Source: Geomonas paludis (GTDB lineage: Bacteria > Desulfobacterota > Desulfuromonadia > Geobacterales > Geobacteraceae). From it: a DNA stretch of 64,000 bases. The notes under the pieces are model-generated. The model ran no database searches. It had not been told where the DNA came from and saw only the letters and a program-made list of their open reading frames with translations. Shown piece by piece: positions 34,623-42,332 of the stretch (position 1 is its first letter; every line of letters starts with the position of its first letter). The stretch spans positions 1 through 64,000 of the forward strand of contig NZ_BLXY01000011.1 in NCBI RefSeq assembly GCF_014193585.1. The letters are read 5' to 3'. The translations under genes and the position numbers were made by a program.

Positions 34623-35995
34623 CCGACCTCCGAGTATTCCCGCTCCCGGAACGTCACCCCCAGCGATTGTGCCAGGTCCCTGACCTCGTCCACGCTCAGT
34701 CCCGGCACCGTCACCGCGCTGGCGGTCACCTGTGGGACGTGCCTGGGCGCCTCCCTGAGGAAGTCGCAGATCCCCTGGAAACCCGCCGCACCGAACGGTG
34801 TGTTGCAAAGCCGCTCGTAATCGGCGGCATTGGCGGCGTTGAGGCTCACCGAGAGCGCATCCACCAGCCCGTCCAGCTCAGGCAGGATGTTCCTGCCGTG
34901 CACCAGGTTTGCCTGCCCGTCGGTATTGATCCTCACCCGCAGCCCGCGCCGCTTCAGCTCCGCCGCCACCTCCTTGACCAGGTCCAGCCTGATCAACGGC
35001 TCGCCAAACCCGCAGAAGACCACCTCGTCGTAATCCGAAGCCGCATCCACGGAGGCGATAACCTCGGCAAAATTCGGCTCGTGAGAGAGCTTGAGCTCGT
35101 GCCCCTTGACCGACAGTTCCTCGAACTTGGGGCAGAAGGTGCAGCGGTTCGAGCAGCGGTTGGTGATGTTGAGGTAGAGCGAGTTGCGGATCTTGTAGGC
35201 GATGGTGTCCTGCTGCGCCGGCTGGTCGATCCGGAACAGTCGGCGGGTGTTGAACGAGGTGATGCGACCGACGTCCTCCGGGGAGAGCCCCTTCAGTTCG
35301 GCGATGCGCTCGGCGGCGTAGCGGACGAAGGCCGGCTCGTTCCGCTTGCCGCGGTGCGGCACCGGGGTGAGGTAGGGTGCGTCCGTTTCCACCATGAGCT
35401 TCTCGATCTTCACGCCGCGGACCAACTCCCGCAGCGCCTCGTTGGAGGGGTAGGTGACGGTCCCCGGGATGGAGATCATGAAGTTCATCTCGATGCACTC
35501 CTGGGCCATGGCCAGGTCGCCGGAGAAGCAGTGCAGCACCCCTCCCACCTCGTCAGCCTTTTCCTCCTTCAAAATGGTGACGATGCGGTCGTGGGCGTCG
35601 CGGTCGTGGATGATGAGCGGCAGCGAAAGCTCCCGCGCCATGCGGATGAAACGCCGGAACACCTCTTCCTGGTCGGCACGGGGGGAGCGGTCGCGGAAGA
35701 AGTCGAGACCCACCTCGCCGATGGCGACCACCTTGGGGTTGCCCAGGGCGAGCTCGCGCACGGCCTGGTAGTCCGCCTCGGTGACGCCGGCGGCGTCGTG
35801 CGGGTGGATCCCCACCGAGCAGTAGATGTTGGGGCGGGTGGCGGCGAGCGCCACCGCCTCGCGGCTCGACTCCAGGTCGGCGCCGACGGCCATGATGGTG
35901 CCGACCCCCGCCTCCCTGGCGCGATCCATCATTGCCTCGAAGTCCTCTGCGTACTCGTTGCCGTATATGTGGGAATGGCTGTCGATCAGTTCCAT
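34619..35995 (-). CDS. TatD-family hydrolase fused to a radical SAM domain
   Basis: This 458-residue fusion has two halves. Residues 1-260 are a TatD-type metal-dependent hydrolase. The metal ligands are visible in DSHSHIYG (His7, His9), GEVGLDF, PLIIHDRDAHD, LHCFSGD and ETDAPYLTP. After a short linker a radical SAM domain begins, with the cluster motif CSNRCTFC (CxxxCxxC) near residue 286 and a GFGEPL segment matching the GGEP position. TatD proteins are nucleases or deoxyribonucleases in quality control; what the radical SAM half adds is unknown. Other Geobacteraceae, as I recall, carry the same fusion. ATG 35995 is the obvious start. Confidence 0.88.
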   Translation of the reverse strand: MELIDSHSHIYGNEYAEDFEAMMDRAREAGVGTIMAVGADLESSREAVALAATRPNIYCSVGIHPHDAAGVTEADYQAVRELALGNPKVVAIGEVGLDFFRDRSPRADQEEVFRRFIRMARELSLPLIIHDRDAHDRIVTILKEEKADEVGGVLHCFSGDLAMAQECIEMNFMISIPGTVTYPSNEALRELVRGVKIEKLMVETDAPYLTPVPHRGKRNEPAFVRYAAERIAELKGLSPEDVGRITSFNTRRLFRIDQPAQQDTIAYKIRNSLYLNITNRCSNRCTFCPKFEELSVKGHELKLSHEPNFAEVIASVDAASDYDEVVFCGFGEPLIRLDLVKEVAAELKRRGLRVRINTDGQANLVHGRNILPELDGLVDALSVSLNAANAADYERLCNTPFGAAGFQGICDFLREAPRHVPQVTASAVTVPGLSVDEVRDLAQSLGVTFREREYSEVG

Positions 35996-36063
35996 GAAGT
36001 ACTCCTTGAGCTATTGCCTGCTATCTCCACTGCATTTCCAATCAGCATGATCTTGCCTTGGTT

Positions 36064-36176
36064 CCCTCTCCCTGCGGGAGAGGGTGCCCGTAGGGCGGGT
36101 GAGGGCGATGCCATGGGCAACGTCTGTGCAGGCTGCGACGCCCTCACCCCTGCCCCTCCCCCCCGGGGGAGAGGGG
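36064..36176. repeat. REP family 2, inverted pair
   Basis: Arms at 36064-36105 and 36141-36176 repeat the CCCTCTCC/GGGTGAGGG and CCCTCACCCC/GGGGAGAGGGG pattern in inverted orientation. It accounts for most of the 263-base gap between bioA and the TatD-radical SAM gene. Confidence 0.72.
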
Positions 36177-36258
36177 TGTGGAGGCGAAGCTCATTATATT
36201 ACTGGATGAATTTGCTGGATGCCAGATCTTTCTACGTCAGGCTCGGAGGGGCGTCGTC

Positions 36259-37620
36259 CTACTCGGTGACGCTGCGGATGGAGGCCTCGATGCCGTCCAT
36301 GAGGATGGCGAGCTCGTCCAGCGAGATGGAAAGGGGAGGGAACACCACGATCACGTTGCCCAGGGGGCGGAGGAAGAGGCCGTGTTTCCTCGCCTCCAGG
36401 CAGACCCGGACGCCGACGCGCTCTTCCCAGTGGTACGGTTCGCGGCTGTGACGGTCGCGCACCAACTCGATGCCGGCGATCATCCCTTCCTGGCGCACGT
36501 CGCCCACGTGGGTCACCTCCATGAGGCGTTGCAGGCGGTCCTGGATGTAGTCGATCTTCTCGGGAAGCCGCTCCAGCAGGCGGTCCGTTTCGAACAGGTC
36601 GAGGCTGGCCAGCGCCGCGGCGCAGGCGATCGGGTTGCCGGTGAAGGTATGGCCGTGGAAGAAGGTTTTCAGCTCGCTGTAGGCGCCCCAGAAGGCGTCG
36701 TAGACCTTGCGGGTGGTGAGCGTTGCGGCCAGCGGCAGGTAACCGGCCGAGATCCCCTTGGAAATGGCCATGATGTCCGGCGTCACACCTTCCTTGCCGC
36801 AGGCGAACATGGCGCCGGTGCGGCCAAAGCCCACCGCGACCTCGTCGGCGATCATGAGGACGTCGTAGCGGTCGCAGAGTTCGCGCACCCCCTTGACGAA
36901 ACCGGGAGGCTGCACGATCATGCCGCCCGCGCCCTGTACGGACGGTTCGATCACCAGACCGGCCAGTTCGTGCGCGTGCTCCTTCATGAGCCGCTCCAGT
37001 TCCTGCAGACACAAAAGGCCGCAGCTGTGACAGTCTCCCTCGGGGGAAAGGGGGCAGCGGTAGCAGTAGGGGGAGGGGGCCTTGATGGTTGGGAAGAGCA
37101 GGGGGGCGTACACCTCGTGGTAGATGGCGATGCCGCCCACGCTCATGGAGCCGACTGTGTCGCCGTGGTAGGCGTTGTCGAAGCGGATGAACTTCTGTTT
37201 CTGCGTGTTGCCGGTCTGCTGCTGGTACTGGAAGGCCATCTTGACCCCGATCTCGACGGCGGTGGAGCCGTTGTCGGAGTAGAAGACCTTGGCCAACCCC
37301 GGGGGGGCGATGTCGATCAGGCGCTTGGCCAGGAGGGCGGCACGGTCGTTGGAGAGCCCGAGCAGGGTGGAGTGTTCCAGCCGGTCCACCTGTTCCTTGA
37401 CCGCCTCGTTGATTTCCCTGCGGCAGTGCCCGTGCACGTTGGTCCAGATGGCCGCGACGCCGTCCAGGTAGCGGTTGCCGTCGGAGTCGATGATGTAGGA
37501 GCCTTCCCCGCGGGTGATGATGAGGTTTTCGGCGTTTTCCCACTCGCTCATCTGGGTGAAGGGGTGCCAAAGGTACTCGCTGTCGTAGCGTCTGAGCGTT
37601 TCGGTATCCAATTCGACCAT
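36259..37620 (-). CDS. bioA: Adenosylmethionine-8-amino-7-oxononanoate aminotransferase
   Basis: This 453-residue PLP-dependent class III aminotransferase converts 7-keto-8-aminopelargonate to 7,8-diaminopelargonate in biotin synthesis. The N-terminal YLWHPFTQMSEW segment is diagnostic for BioA. The cofactor lysine lies in AISKGISAGYLPL, with the aspartate before it in LMIADEVAVGFGRTG. ATG 37620 follows GGGAGGACGAC; the longer frame from 37644 lacks a site. It is the third gene of the bioB-bioD-bioA set, all on the minus strand. A spacer of 177 bases containing heptamer repeats separates it from bioD. Confidence 0.95.
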   Translation of the reverse strand: MVELDTETLRRYDSEYLWHPFTQMSEWENAENLIITRGEGSYIIDSDGNRYLDGVAAIWTNVHGHCRREINEAVKEQVDRLEHSTLLGLSNDRAALLAKRLIDIAPPGLAKVFYSDNGSTAVEIGVKMAFQYQQQTGNTQKQKFIRFDNAYHGDTVGSMSVGGIAIYHEVYAPLLFPTIKAPSPYCYRCPLSPEGDCHSCGLLCLQELERLMKEHAHELAGLVIEPSVQGAGGMIVQPPGFVKGVRELCDRYDVLMIADEVAVGFGRTGAMFACGKEGVTPDIMAISKGISAGYLPLAATLTTRKVYDAFWGAYSELKTFFHGHTFTGNPIACAAALASLDLFETDRLLERLPEKIDYIQDRLQRLMEVTHVGDVRQEGMIAGIELVRDRHSREPYHWEERVGVRVCLEARKHGLFLRPLGNVIVVFPPLSISLDELAILMDGIEASIRSVTE

Positions 37621-37715
37621 GTCGTCCTCCCAAAAAAGAACCACCGCCGCGCCCAGATGGCATCAAGCGGTGGAGCAAGTCACGATGAAGTGTCCATCAA
37701 GGATGTACTGCCGTC

Positions 37716-37784
37716 AACATTGAACATTGAACCTCGAGCGGGTTTGCAGGGCCGTCAACGTAGAACGTAGAACATAGAACGTAG
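37716..37784. repeat. Heptamer tandem repeats between bioD and bioA
   Basis: AACATTG occurs twice at 37716-37729. The related AACGTAG occurs four times at 37757-37784, the third unit being AACATAG. Both blocks are directly preceded by GCCGTC. The seven-base period is unlike known direct-repeat operators. Confidence 0.8.
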
Positions 37785-37797
37785 AACGGCCTCTCGT

Positions 37798-38517
37798 TTA
37801 TTCAAACATCTCCCGGAGCATGATCCCCGTCGCGGGCATCTGCAGCAGCCGGTCCGCCAACCTGGTCACGACTTCCTGCTCGTTCTCCCCGGTGACGTCG
37901 GGGAAAAGCCCCAGAAGCTGTGCGCCGGACAGGGAGTCGATCATGTGCGGCGCGTACGCTTCCGCCTGGTCCGGGGTGTCCGGGTAGCGATTGACGATGA
38001 CACCTTTCACCTTGAGTCCCAGGGTACGCGCGGTGAAGGTGGTGAGCAGGGTGTGGTTGATGGTGCCCAGGTTGGGGCGCGCGACGACGGCGATGGGAAG
38101 ACCCAGGTGCAGGGCAAGATCGGCCACCAGCAGCCCGCCGGCAAGGGGAACCATCAGTCCGCCGGCCCCTTCGACGATGACGAAGTCGTACTGTGCCGCG
38201 AGTCTCTGGTAGGCCTCTTTGATGGCGTCGAAGCTGATGCGCACGCCGTCCTGGCTGGCGGATACCGAAGGTGCCAGGGGCGCCCGGAGCAGGTAGGGTG
38301 CGGAGTCCTGGGTTACCGGGACGCCGGCGGCGAAGGCGAGCAGTTCCGCGTCTTCGGAGACCAGGGCGCCGTCGCGCTCGATGCAGCCGCTGGTAACCGG
38401 CTTCATGACGCCGACGCTGTGGCCCATCCGGCGCAGCAGCATGGCGATGGTTGCCGATGCGATGGTTTTTCCCACACCGGTGTCGGTGCCGGTGATGAAG
38501 ATGCTTTTGGCAGGCAT
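37798..38517 (-). CDS. bioD: Dethiobiotin synthetase
   Basis: This 239-residue ATP-dependent carboxylase closes the ureido ring of dethiobiotin from 7,8-diaminopelargonate, CO2 and ATP. The P-loop FITGTDTGVGKT is at the N-terminus. The second conserved segment VEGAGGLMVPLAGG is present, as is the substrate-lysine region VMKPVTSGC. The length is normal. It lies between bioB and bioA and is separated from bioB by a REPIN-like element. ATG 38517 is preceded by AAGGAAT. Confidence 0.95.
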   Translation of the reverse strand: MPAKSIFITGTDTGVGKTIASATIAMLLRRMGHSVGVMKPVTSGCIERDGALVSEDAELLAFAAGVPVTQDSAPYLLRAPLAPSVSASQDGVRISFDAIKEAYQRLAAQYDFVIVEGAGGLMVPLAGGLLVADLALHLGLPIAVVARPNLGTINHTLLTTFTARTLGLKVKGVIVNRYPDTPDQAEAYAPHMIDSLSGAQLLGLFPDVTGENEQEVVTRLADRLLQMPATGIMLREMFE

Positions 38518-38556
38518 GTGGTAATTCCTTTTATCGAATTAGGCTCTGCGGCGGAA

Positions 38557-38659
38557 GGGACTGGCTCCATCAGGTGCCTGTCCCTTTAGCGGAACGCTCC
38601 TTTCCGCCCAGCCAGCTTCCCAAGTCTAAGGGGACAGGCACCTGGCGGAGCCAGTCCCC
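38557..38659. repeat. REPIN-like element, copy E (reverse orientation)
   Basis: Arms 38557-38584 and 38630-38659. The spacer reads in the opposite direction to the other copies (AGCGGAACGCTCCTTTCC...), so the element is inserted in reverse. It lies between bioB and bioD and may attenuate readthrough. Confidence 0.85.
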
Positions 38660-38660
38660 T

Positions 38661-39647
38661 TTAATGCGCGCACATCACCGTGGTGAGGCCGAGGTCGCTG
38701 AACATGGTCAGGTCGGTGTCGACGTTGCGCCCGGCGGTGGTGAGGTAGTTGCCGATCATGGTGCCGTTGGCGCCGGCGAAGAAGATCCATGACTGCAGGT
38801 CGCGCAGGTTCTTCTCGCGCCCGCCGCAGATGGTGATCCGCTTCTGCGGCAGGATCAGGCGGTAGATGGCGATGGTCTTCAGGCAATCCTGCGCGGTGAT
38901 GTTGCAGGCGCCCTCGAGCCTGGTCCCCTCGATCGGGTTCAGGAAGTTCATCGGCACCGAGTCGACGTCGAGTTCCTTGAGGGTGAAGGCCATTTCCACG
39001 CGCTGTGCCGCGCTTTCACCCATGCCGAAGATGCCGCCGGAGCAGACCTTGACGCCCGCCTTCTTCACGGCGCGGACCGTCTCCACGTCTTCGCGGTACT
39101 CGTGGGTGGTGCAGATGTTGGGAAAGAAGCTCTCCGCGGTCTCGAGGTTGTGGTGGTAGGTGTCCATCCCCGCGTCCTTGAGTTTCAGTGCGGTCTCCTC
39201 GTCGATGATGCCGAGCGAGCAGGAGGGGAGTATGGAGGTTTCCTTGCGGATGCGGCGCAGTGCGGCAAGGATCTGTTCCAGCTCCTGCCCCTTGACCGTT
39301 GTGCCGCTGGTGATGATGCCGAAACAGGCGGAGCCGTTAACTTCGGCCGTCTTGGCGCATTCAACCATCTGATCTTCCTGGACCAGCGGGTAAACCGGCG
39401 CATCGGTGGTGTGGTGCGCGGACTGGGCGCAGAAGGCGCAGTTCTCGGCGCAGCGGCCGGACTTGGCGTTGATGATGGAACAGAGATGCACCTCGTTGCC
39501 CACGAAGTGCTCCTTGACGCGGCTGGCGGCGCGGAACAGGTCGTAGAGCTCGGAGCCCTGCGCGTCCGAGAGACGGATCGCCTCCTCCTGGGTGATGGAG
39601 CCGCCTGCGATGATTCTTTCTGCTATTTCAGCGATGAATTTTTCCAT
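38661..39647 (-). CDS. bioB: Biotin synthase
   Basis: This 328-residue radical SAM enzyme inserts sulfur into dethiobiotin. The [4Fe-4S] motif CAENCAFCAQ (CxxxCxxC) is present. Further conserved cysteines lie in VCSGGIFGMGES and NITAQDC, together with the MNFLNPIEGT segment. ATG 39647 follows GGAGGATCTCTC. The longer frame has no site. It is the first gene of the bioB-D-A series. The stop codon lies immediately beside a REPIN arm. Confidence 0.96.
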   Translation of the reverse strand: MEKFIAEIAERIIAGGSITQEEAIRLSDAQGSELYDLFRAASRVKEHFVGNEVHLCSIINAKSGRCAENCAFCAQSAHHTTDAPVYPLVQEDQMVECAKTAEVNGSACFGIITSGTTVKGQELEQILAALRRIRKETSILPSCSLGIIDEETALKLKDAGMDTYHHNLETAESFFPNICTTHEYREDVETVRAVKKAGVKVCSGGIFGMGESAAQRVEMAFTLKELDVDSVPMNFLNPIEGTRLEGACNITAQDCLKTIAIYRLILPQKRITICGGREKNLRDLQSWIFFAGANGTMIGNYLTTAGRNVDTDLTMFSDLGLTTVMCAH

Positions 39648-39781
39648 GAGAGATCCTCCAGCGGGTGATTTAGCACGCACAAGAGGTGCTTGTCAACCAA
39701 ATCGGAGGATTGGGTTGACGATTGAGCAAGAGAAAGGGTAACGAAGGTGGGTGAGAGGCAGACTGGTCTGTGAGGCAAGGC

Positions 39782-39898
39782 CCCTCACCCGGCCTTCGGC
39801 CACCCTCTCCCAGAGGGAGAGGGAACTTTGGGGGGAGAGGGAACTTGGGTATTTCCAGTCCACCCCCTCGCCCTTTGGGAGAGGGGCAGGGGTGAGGG
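39782..39898. repeat. REP family 2, inverted pair
   Basis: Arms starting at 39782 (CCCTCACCCGGCC...) and ending at 39898 (...GGGGTGAGGG) are inverted copies. The middle contains a short duplication of GAGAGGGAACTT. It lies between epmA and bioB. Confidence 0.72.
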
Positions 39899-39903
39899 AG
39901 GGG

Positions 39904-40815
39904 TTAAAGCTCTTCGGTGGTAAAAGCCACGACCTCGTCGATGCTCTGCGCGTCGAGCAGCACCATCACCAGTCGATCGAGCCCCAGCGCGATTCCGGCG
40001 GCCTCTGGCATCTCGGCCAGTGCGGCAAGGAATTTCTCGGGCATGGGATAGCCGTGCTTGCCGTCGCGGGCCCGCTGCGCCGCTTCGGCTTCGAATCGCG
40101 CCCGCTGTTCCACCGGGTCGATGAGTTCCGAAAAGGCGTTGGCGATCTCCAGTCCGCCGAGGTAGAGCTCGAAGCGTTCGGCGACTGACGGATCGTCGCT
40201 CTTGAGGCGGGCCAGGGCGGAGCAACTGGCGGGGTAATCGTGGATAAAGGTGGGGCGGCCGATACCGAGTCGCGGCTCAATCTCTTCGACCATGAGCTCG
40301 TCGAAGGTTCCAGCGGCGAGGGCCGCTTCCGCCGTGGTGTCGGTGTAGCGCTGGAAGGCGTCCCGGACCGTGATCCTTTCCCAAGGGAGGGAAAGGTCGA
40401 TGCGGGTGCCGCGATAGCTGATGCTGTCGACGCCGGCTGCGGCCCTTACCAACTCCTCGGTCTCGTCCATCAGCACCCGGTAGTCGGCCTGCGCCCGGTA
40501 CCACTCCAGCATGGTGAACTCGCTCAGGTGGCGGGTGCCGCGTTCGCCGGCGCGCCAGCAGCGGCAGATCTGGAAGATGCGGGGGTAGCCTGCGGCCAAA
40601 AGCCGCTTCATGCAGAGCTCGGGCGAGGTCTGCAGAAACCAGCCGTCGCTGGGTATGGCGTCGATCTGCGCCTCGGGGGCGGGAGCAGGAATGCGAAAAG
40701 GGGTCTCGACTTCGAGATACCCCTTTTCCTCAAAAAACATCCTGATCCTGGTGAAGATCGCGCCACGCTGGGCCAGGGCTTGAGAGCGCCTGGCCAGTGG
40801 CCAACTTCCCGACAT
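39904..40815 (-). CDS. epmA: EF-P lysine lysyltransferase (EpmA/PoxA-type)
   Basis: This 303-residue protein is the catalytic core of a class II lysyl-tRNA synthetase without the anticodon-binding domain. That is the form of EpmA, which attaches beta-lysine to elongation factor P. Motif 2 (ICRCWRAGERGTRHLSEF) and motif 3 (GIALGLDRLVMVLLDA) are complete. ATG 40815 is two bases after the stop of efp, so the modifier and its target are translationally coupled. The lysine 2,3-aminomutase partner EpmB is not in this window. Confidence 0.92.
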   Translation of the reverse strand: MSGSWPLARRSQALAQRGAIFTRIRMFFEEKGYLEVETPFRIPAPAPEAQIDAIPSDGWFLQTSPELCMKRLLAAGYPRIFQICRCWRAGERGTRHLSEFTMLEWYRAQADYRVLMDETEELVRAAAGVDSISYRGTRIDLSLPWERITVRDAFQRYTDTTAEAALAAGTFDELMVEEIEPRLGIGRPTFIHDYPASCSALARLKSDDPSVAERFELYLGGLEIANAFSELIDPVEQRARFEAEAAQRARDGKHGYPMPEKFLAALAEMPEAAGIALGLDRLVMVLLDAQSIDEVVAFTTEEL

Positions 40816-40817
40816 GA

Positions 40818-41381
40818 TTACCCCTTGACCCTGGTGGAGTACTCGCCGGTACGGGTGTCGATGGTGATCAGCTCGCCTTCTTCGATGAACGGCGGTACGC
40901 GCAGCACGTAGCCGGTCTCGACGGTAGCAGGCTTGGAATCGCTGCCGGAGGTGTCGCCCTTGACCCAAGGGTCGGTCTGCACGACGCGCAGGTTGACGAA
41001 GTTGGGCACGTCGACGCCGATCGCCTTCTCCCTGAACAGGAGCACGTCCACCTGGAGGTTGTCGATCAGGTAGTTCTTGGCGTCGCCCATGGCATCTTCG
41101 CTGATGTGGATCTGCTCGAAGGTGGTGTTGTCCATGAAGCAGTAGTGATCGTCTTCCTTGTAGAGGTACTGCATCACGCGGTCTTCCAGGTTGGCGGGCT
41201 CGAAGGTCTCGCCGGAGCGGTAGGTGCGGTCCAGGGTGGAGCCGGTGATCATGTTCTTCAGCTTGGTGCGGTAAAGGGCTTGCCCTTTGCCCGGCTTGGC
41301 GAAGTCGAAGTGGGTGATGATGTAAGGCTCGTTATCGATGGTAATCTTCAGGCCTTTTCTCAGATCTGCTGCAGTGTACAT
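40818..41381 (-). CDS. efp: Elongation factor P
   Basis: This 187-residue EF-P relieves ribosome stalling at polyproline stretches. The modifiable lysine is K32 in KPGKGQA, matching the epmA gene directly downstream. The three beta-barrel domains have normal length, and the C-terminus carries the TGEYSTRVKG signature region. It starts at ATG 41381. The preceding intergenic region of 159 bases towards infA shows no recognised motif. Confidence 0.97.
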   Translation of the reverse strand: MYTAADLRKGLKITIDNEPYIITHFDFAKPGKGQALYRTKLKNMITGSTLDRTYRSGETFEPANLEDRVMQYLYKEDDHYCFMDNTTFEQIHISEDAMGDAKNYLIDNLQVDVLLFREKAIGVDVPNFVNLRVVQTDPWVKGDTSGSDSKPATVETGYVLRVPPFIEEGELITIDTRTGEYSTRVKG

Positions 41382-41540
41382 TGGTTCTTCCTCTTCTTAC
41401 CGTGAGATTGAATAAAGGTTCAGTGTGCTGCGCGCAGGGCACGCAGCTAAACCGGTATTGGGTCCTATGTTATCCGTATGTGCCTTGCAGCGATGCTGAG
41501 GGTGGCAGGGACAGACGCCGGTGACGTACGGGGAAGGGTA

Positions 41541-41759
41541 CTATTTGGCGCGATAGGTGATGCGGCCGCGGCTGAGGTCGTAGGGAGAGAGCTCCACGGT
41601 AACCTTGTCGCCAGGCAGGATCTTGATGAAAAACTTCCTCATCTTGCCGGAGATGTGCGCCAGCACCATGTGGTCGTTTTCCAGCTTCACCTTGAACATC
41701 GCGTTGGGAAGCGGCTCGATGACCGTCCCTTCTACTTCAATTGCTTCTTCCTTGCTCAT
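41541..41759 (-). CDS. infA: Translation initiation factor IF-1
   Basis: This 72-residue S1-fold protein binds the ribosomal A site during initiation. The sequence [19 protein letters not shown] and the ending RGRITYRAK are canonical, and the length is exact. ATG 41759 is chosen; the open frame extends 21 codons upstream without a site. The window has no ribosomal protein operon nearby. A candidate promoter lies at 41801-41829. Confidence 0.97.
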   Translation of the reverse strand: MSKEEAIEVEGTVIEPLPNAMFKVKLENDHMVLAHISGKMRKFFIKILPGDKVTVELSPYDLSRGRITYRAK

Positions 41760-41800
41760 TTTTGCTCCTGAGAGTTTGTGGCATCTTTTAACAATCTGTG

Positions 41801-41829
41801 AGTCTACAAATTTTTCCTGCAAAAAGCAA
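41801..41829 (-). promoter_or_regulatory. Candidate sigma-70 promoter of infA
   Basis: On the minus strand TTGCTT (41824-41829) and TAGACT (41801-41806) are separated by 17 bases. Both are partial matches to consensus. Confidence 0.4.
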
Positions 41830-41894
41830 GCTGCATTTCATGGCATCTACCATTTTCCCTTCGAAATCATCGCTATTTACAGAACTCCCATAAC

Positions 41895-42332
41895 ATGCTA
41901 AAAAAATGGCCAGATTTTTCCAAGGAGCACCGACTTTACATGCAAAAACTGATCAGGGAGATCCCGCTGTCCAACGGGCTCACCGTTCGCTTCTTCGATG
42001 CCACGCGTCGCTACTTCGGCGACTATCACCAGGTCCGCATACAGATCTGTTGCGAAGTACCGCTCACGCCCGACCTTTTCCCGGACGAGGAAGTCCACCA
42101 GGCCGCCCGTAAACTGCTCGGCGCCAGCGTGGTCTATAAGAAAGAGATCGAGCACCAGGGAGTCCCTACGCTCGCTATCGATCAGACCGTGGAGCGGGTG
42201 GTCGCCGACTTCGCCGCGCATTCCCTGGGGTATTTCAATACGCCGGCCTTTCCCAAGAAGCTGGTCCAGTCCGAATTGACCCGCGCCGGTGGGCGCAGGA
42301 GTGGATTCGTCCCGCGCGGTATCAATGGCTGA
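41895..42332 (+). CDS. Conserved hypothetical protein upstream of rlmD
   Basis: This is a 145-residue soluble protein with mixed secondary structure (begins MLKKWPDFSKEHRLYMQKLI, later FFDATRRYFGDYHQVRIQI). It has no signal peptide or recognised motif. The gene overlaps the start of the RlmD-type gene by eight bases (ATGGCTGA), which implies translational coupling. The codon usage is normal for the window. The family is not recognised beyond an impression that similar proteins occur in related genomes. Confidence 0.75.
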   Translation: MLKKWPDFSKEHRLYMQKLIREIPLSNGLTVRFFDATRRYFGDYHQVRIQICCEVPLTPDLFPDEEVHQAARKLLGASVVYKKEIEHQGVPTLAIDQTVERVVADFAAHSLGYFNTPAFPKKLVQSELTRAGGRRSGFVPRGING

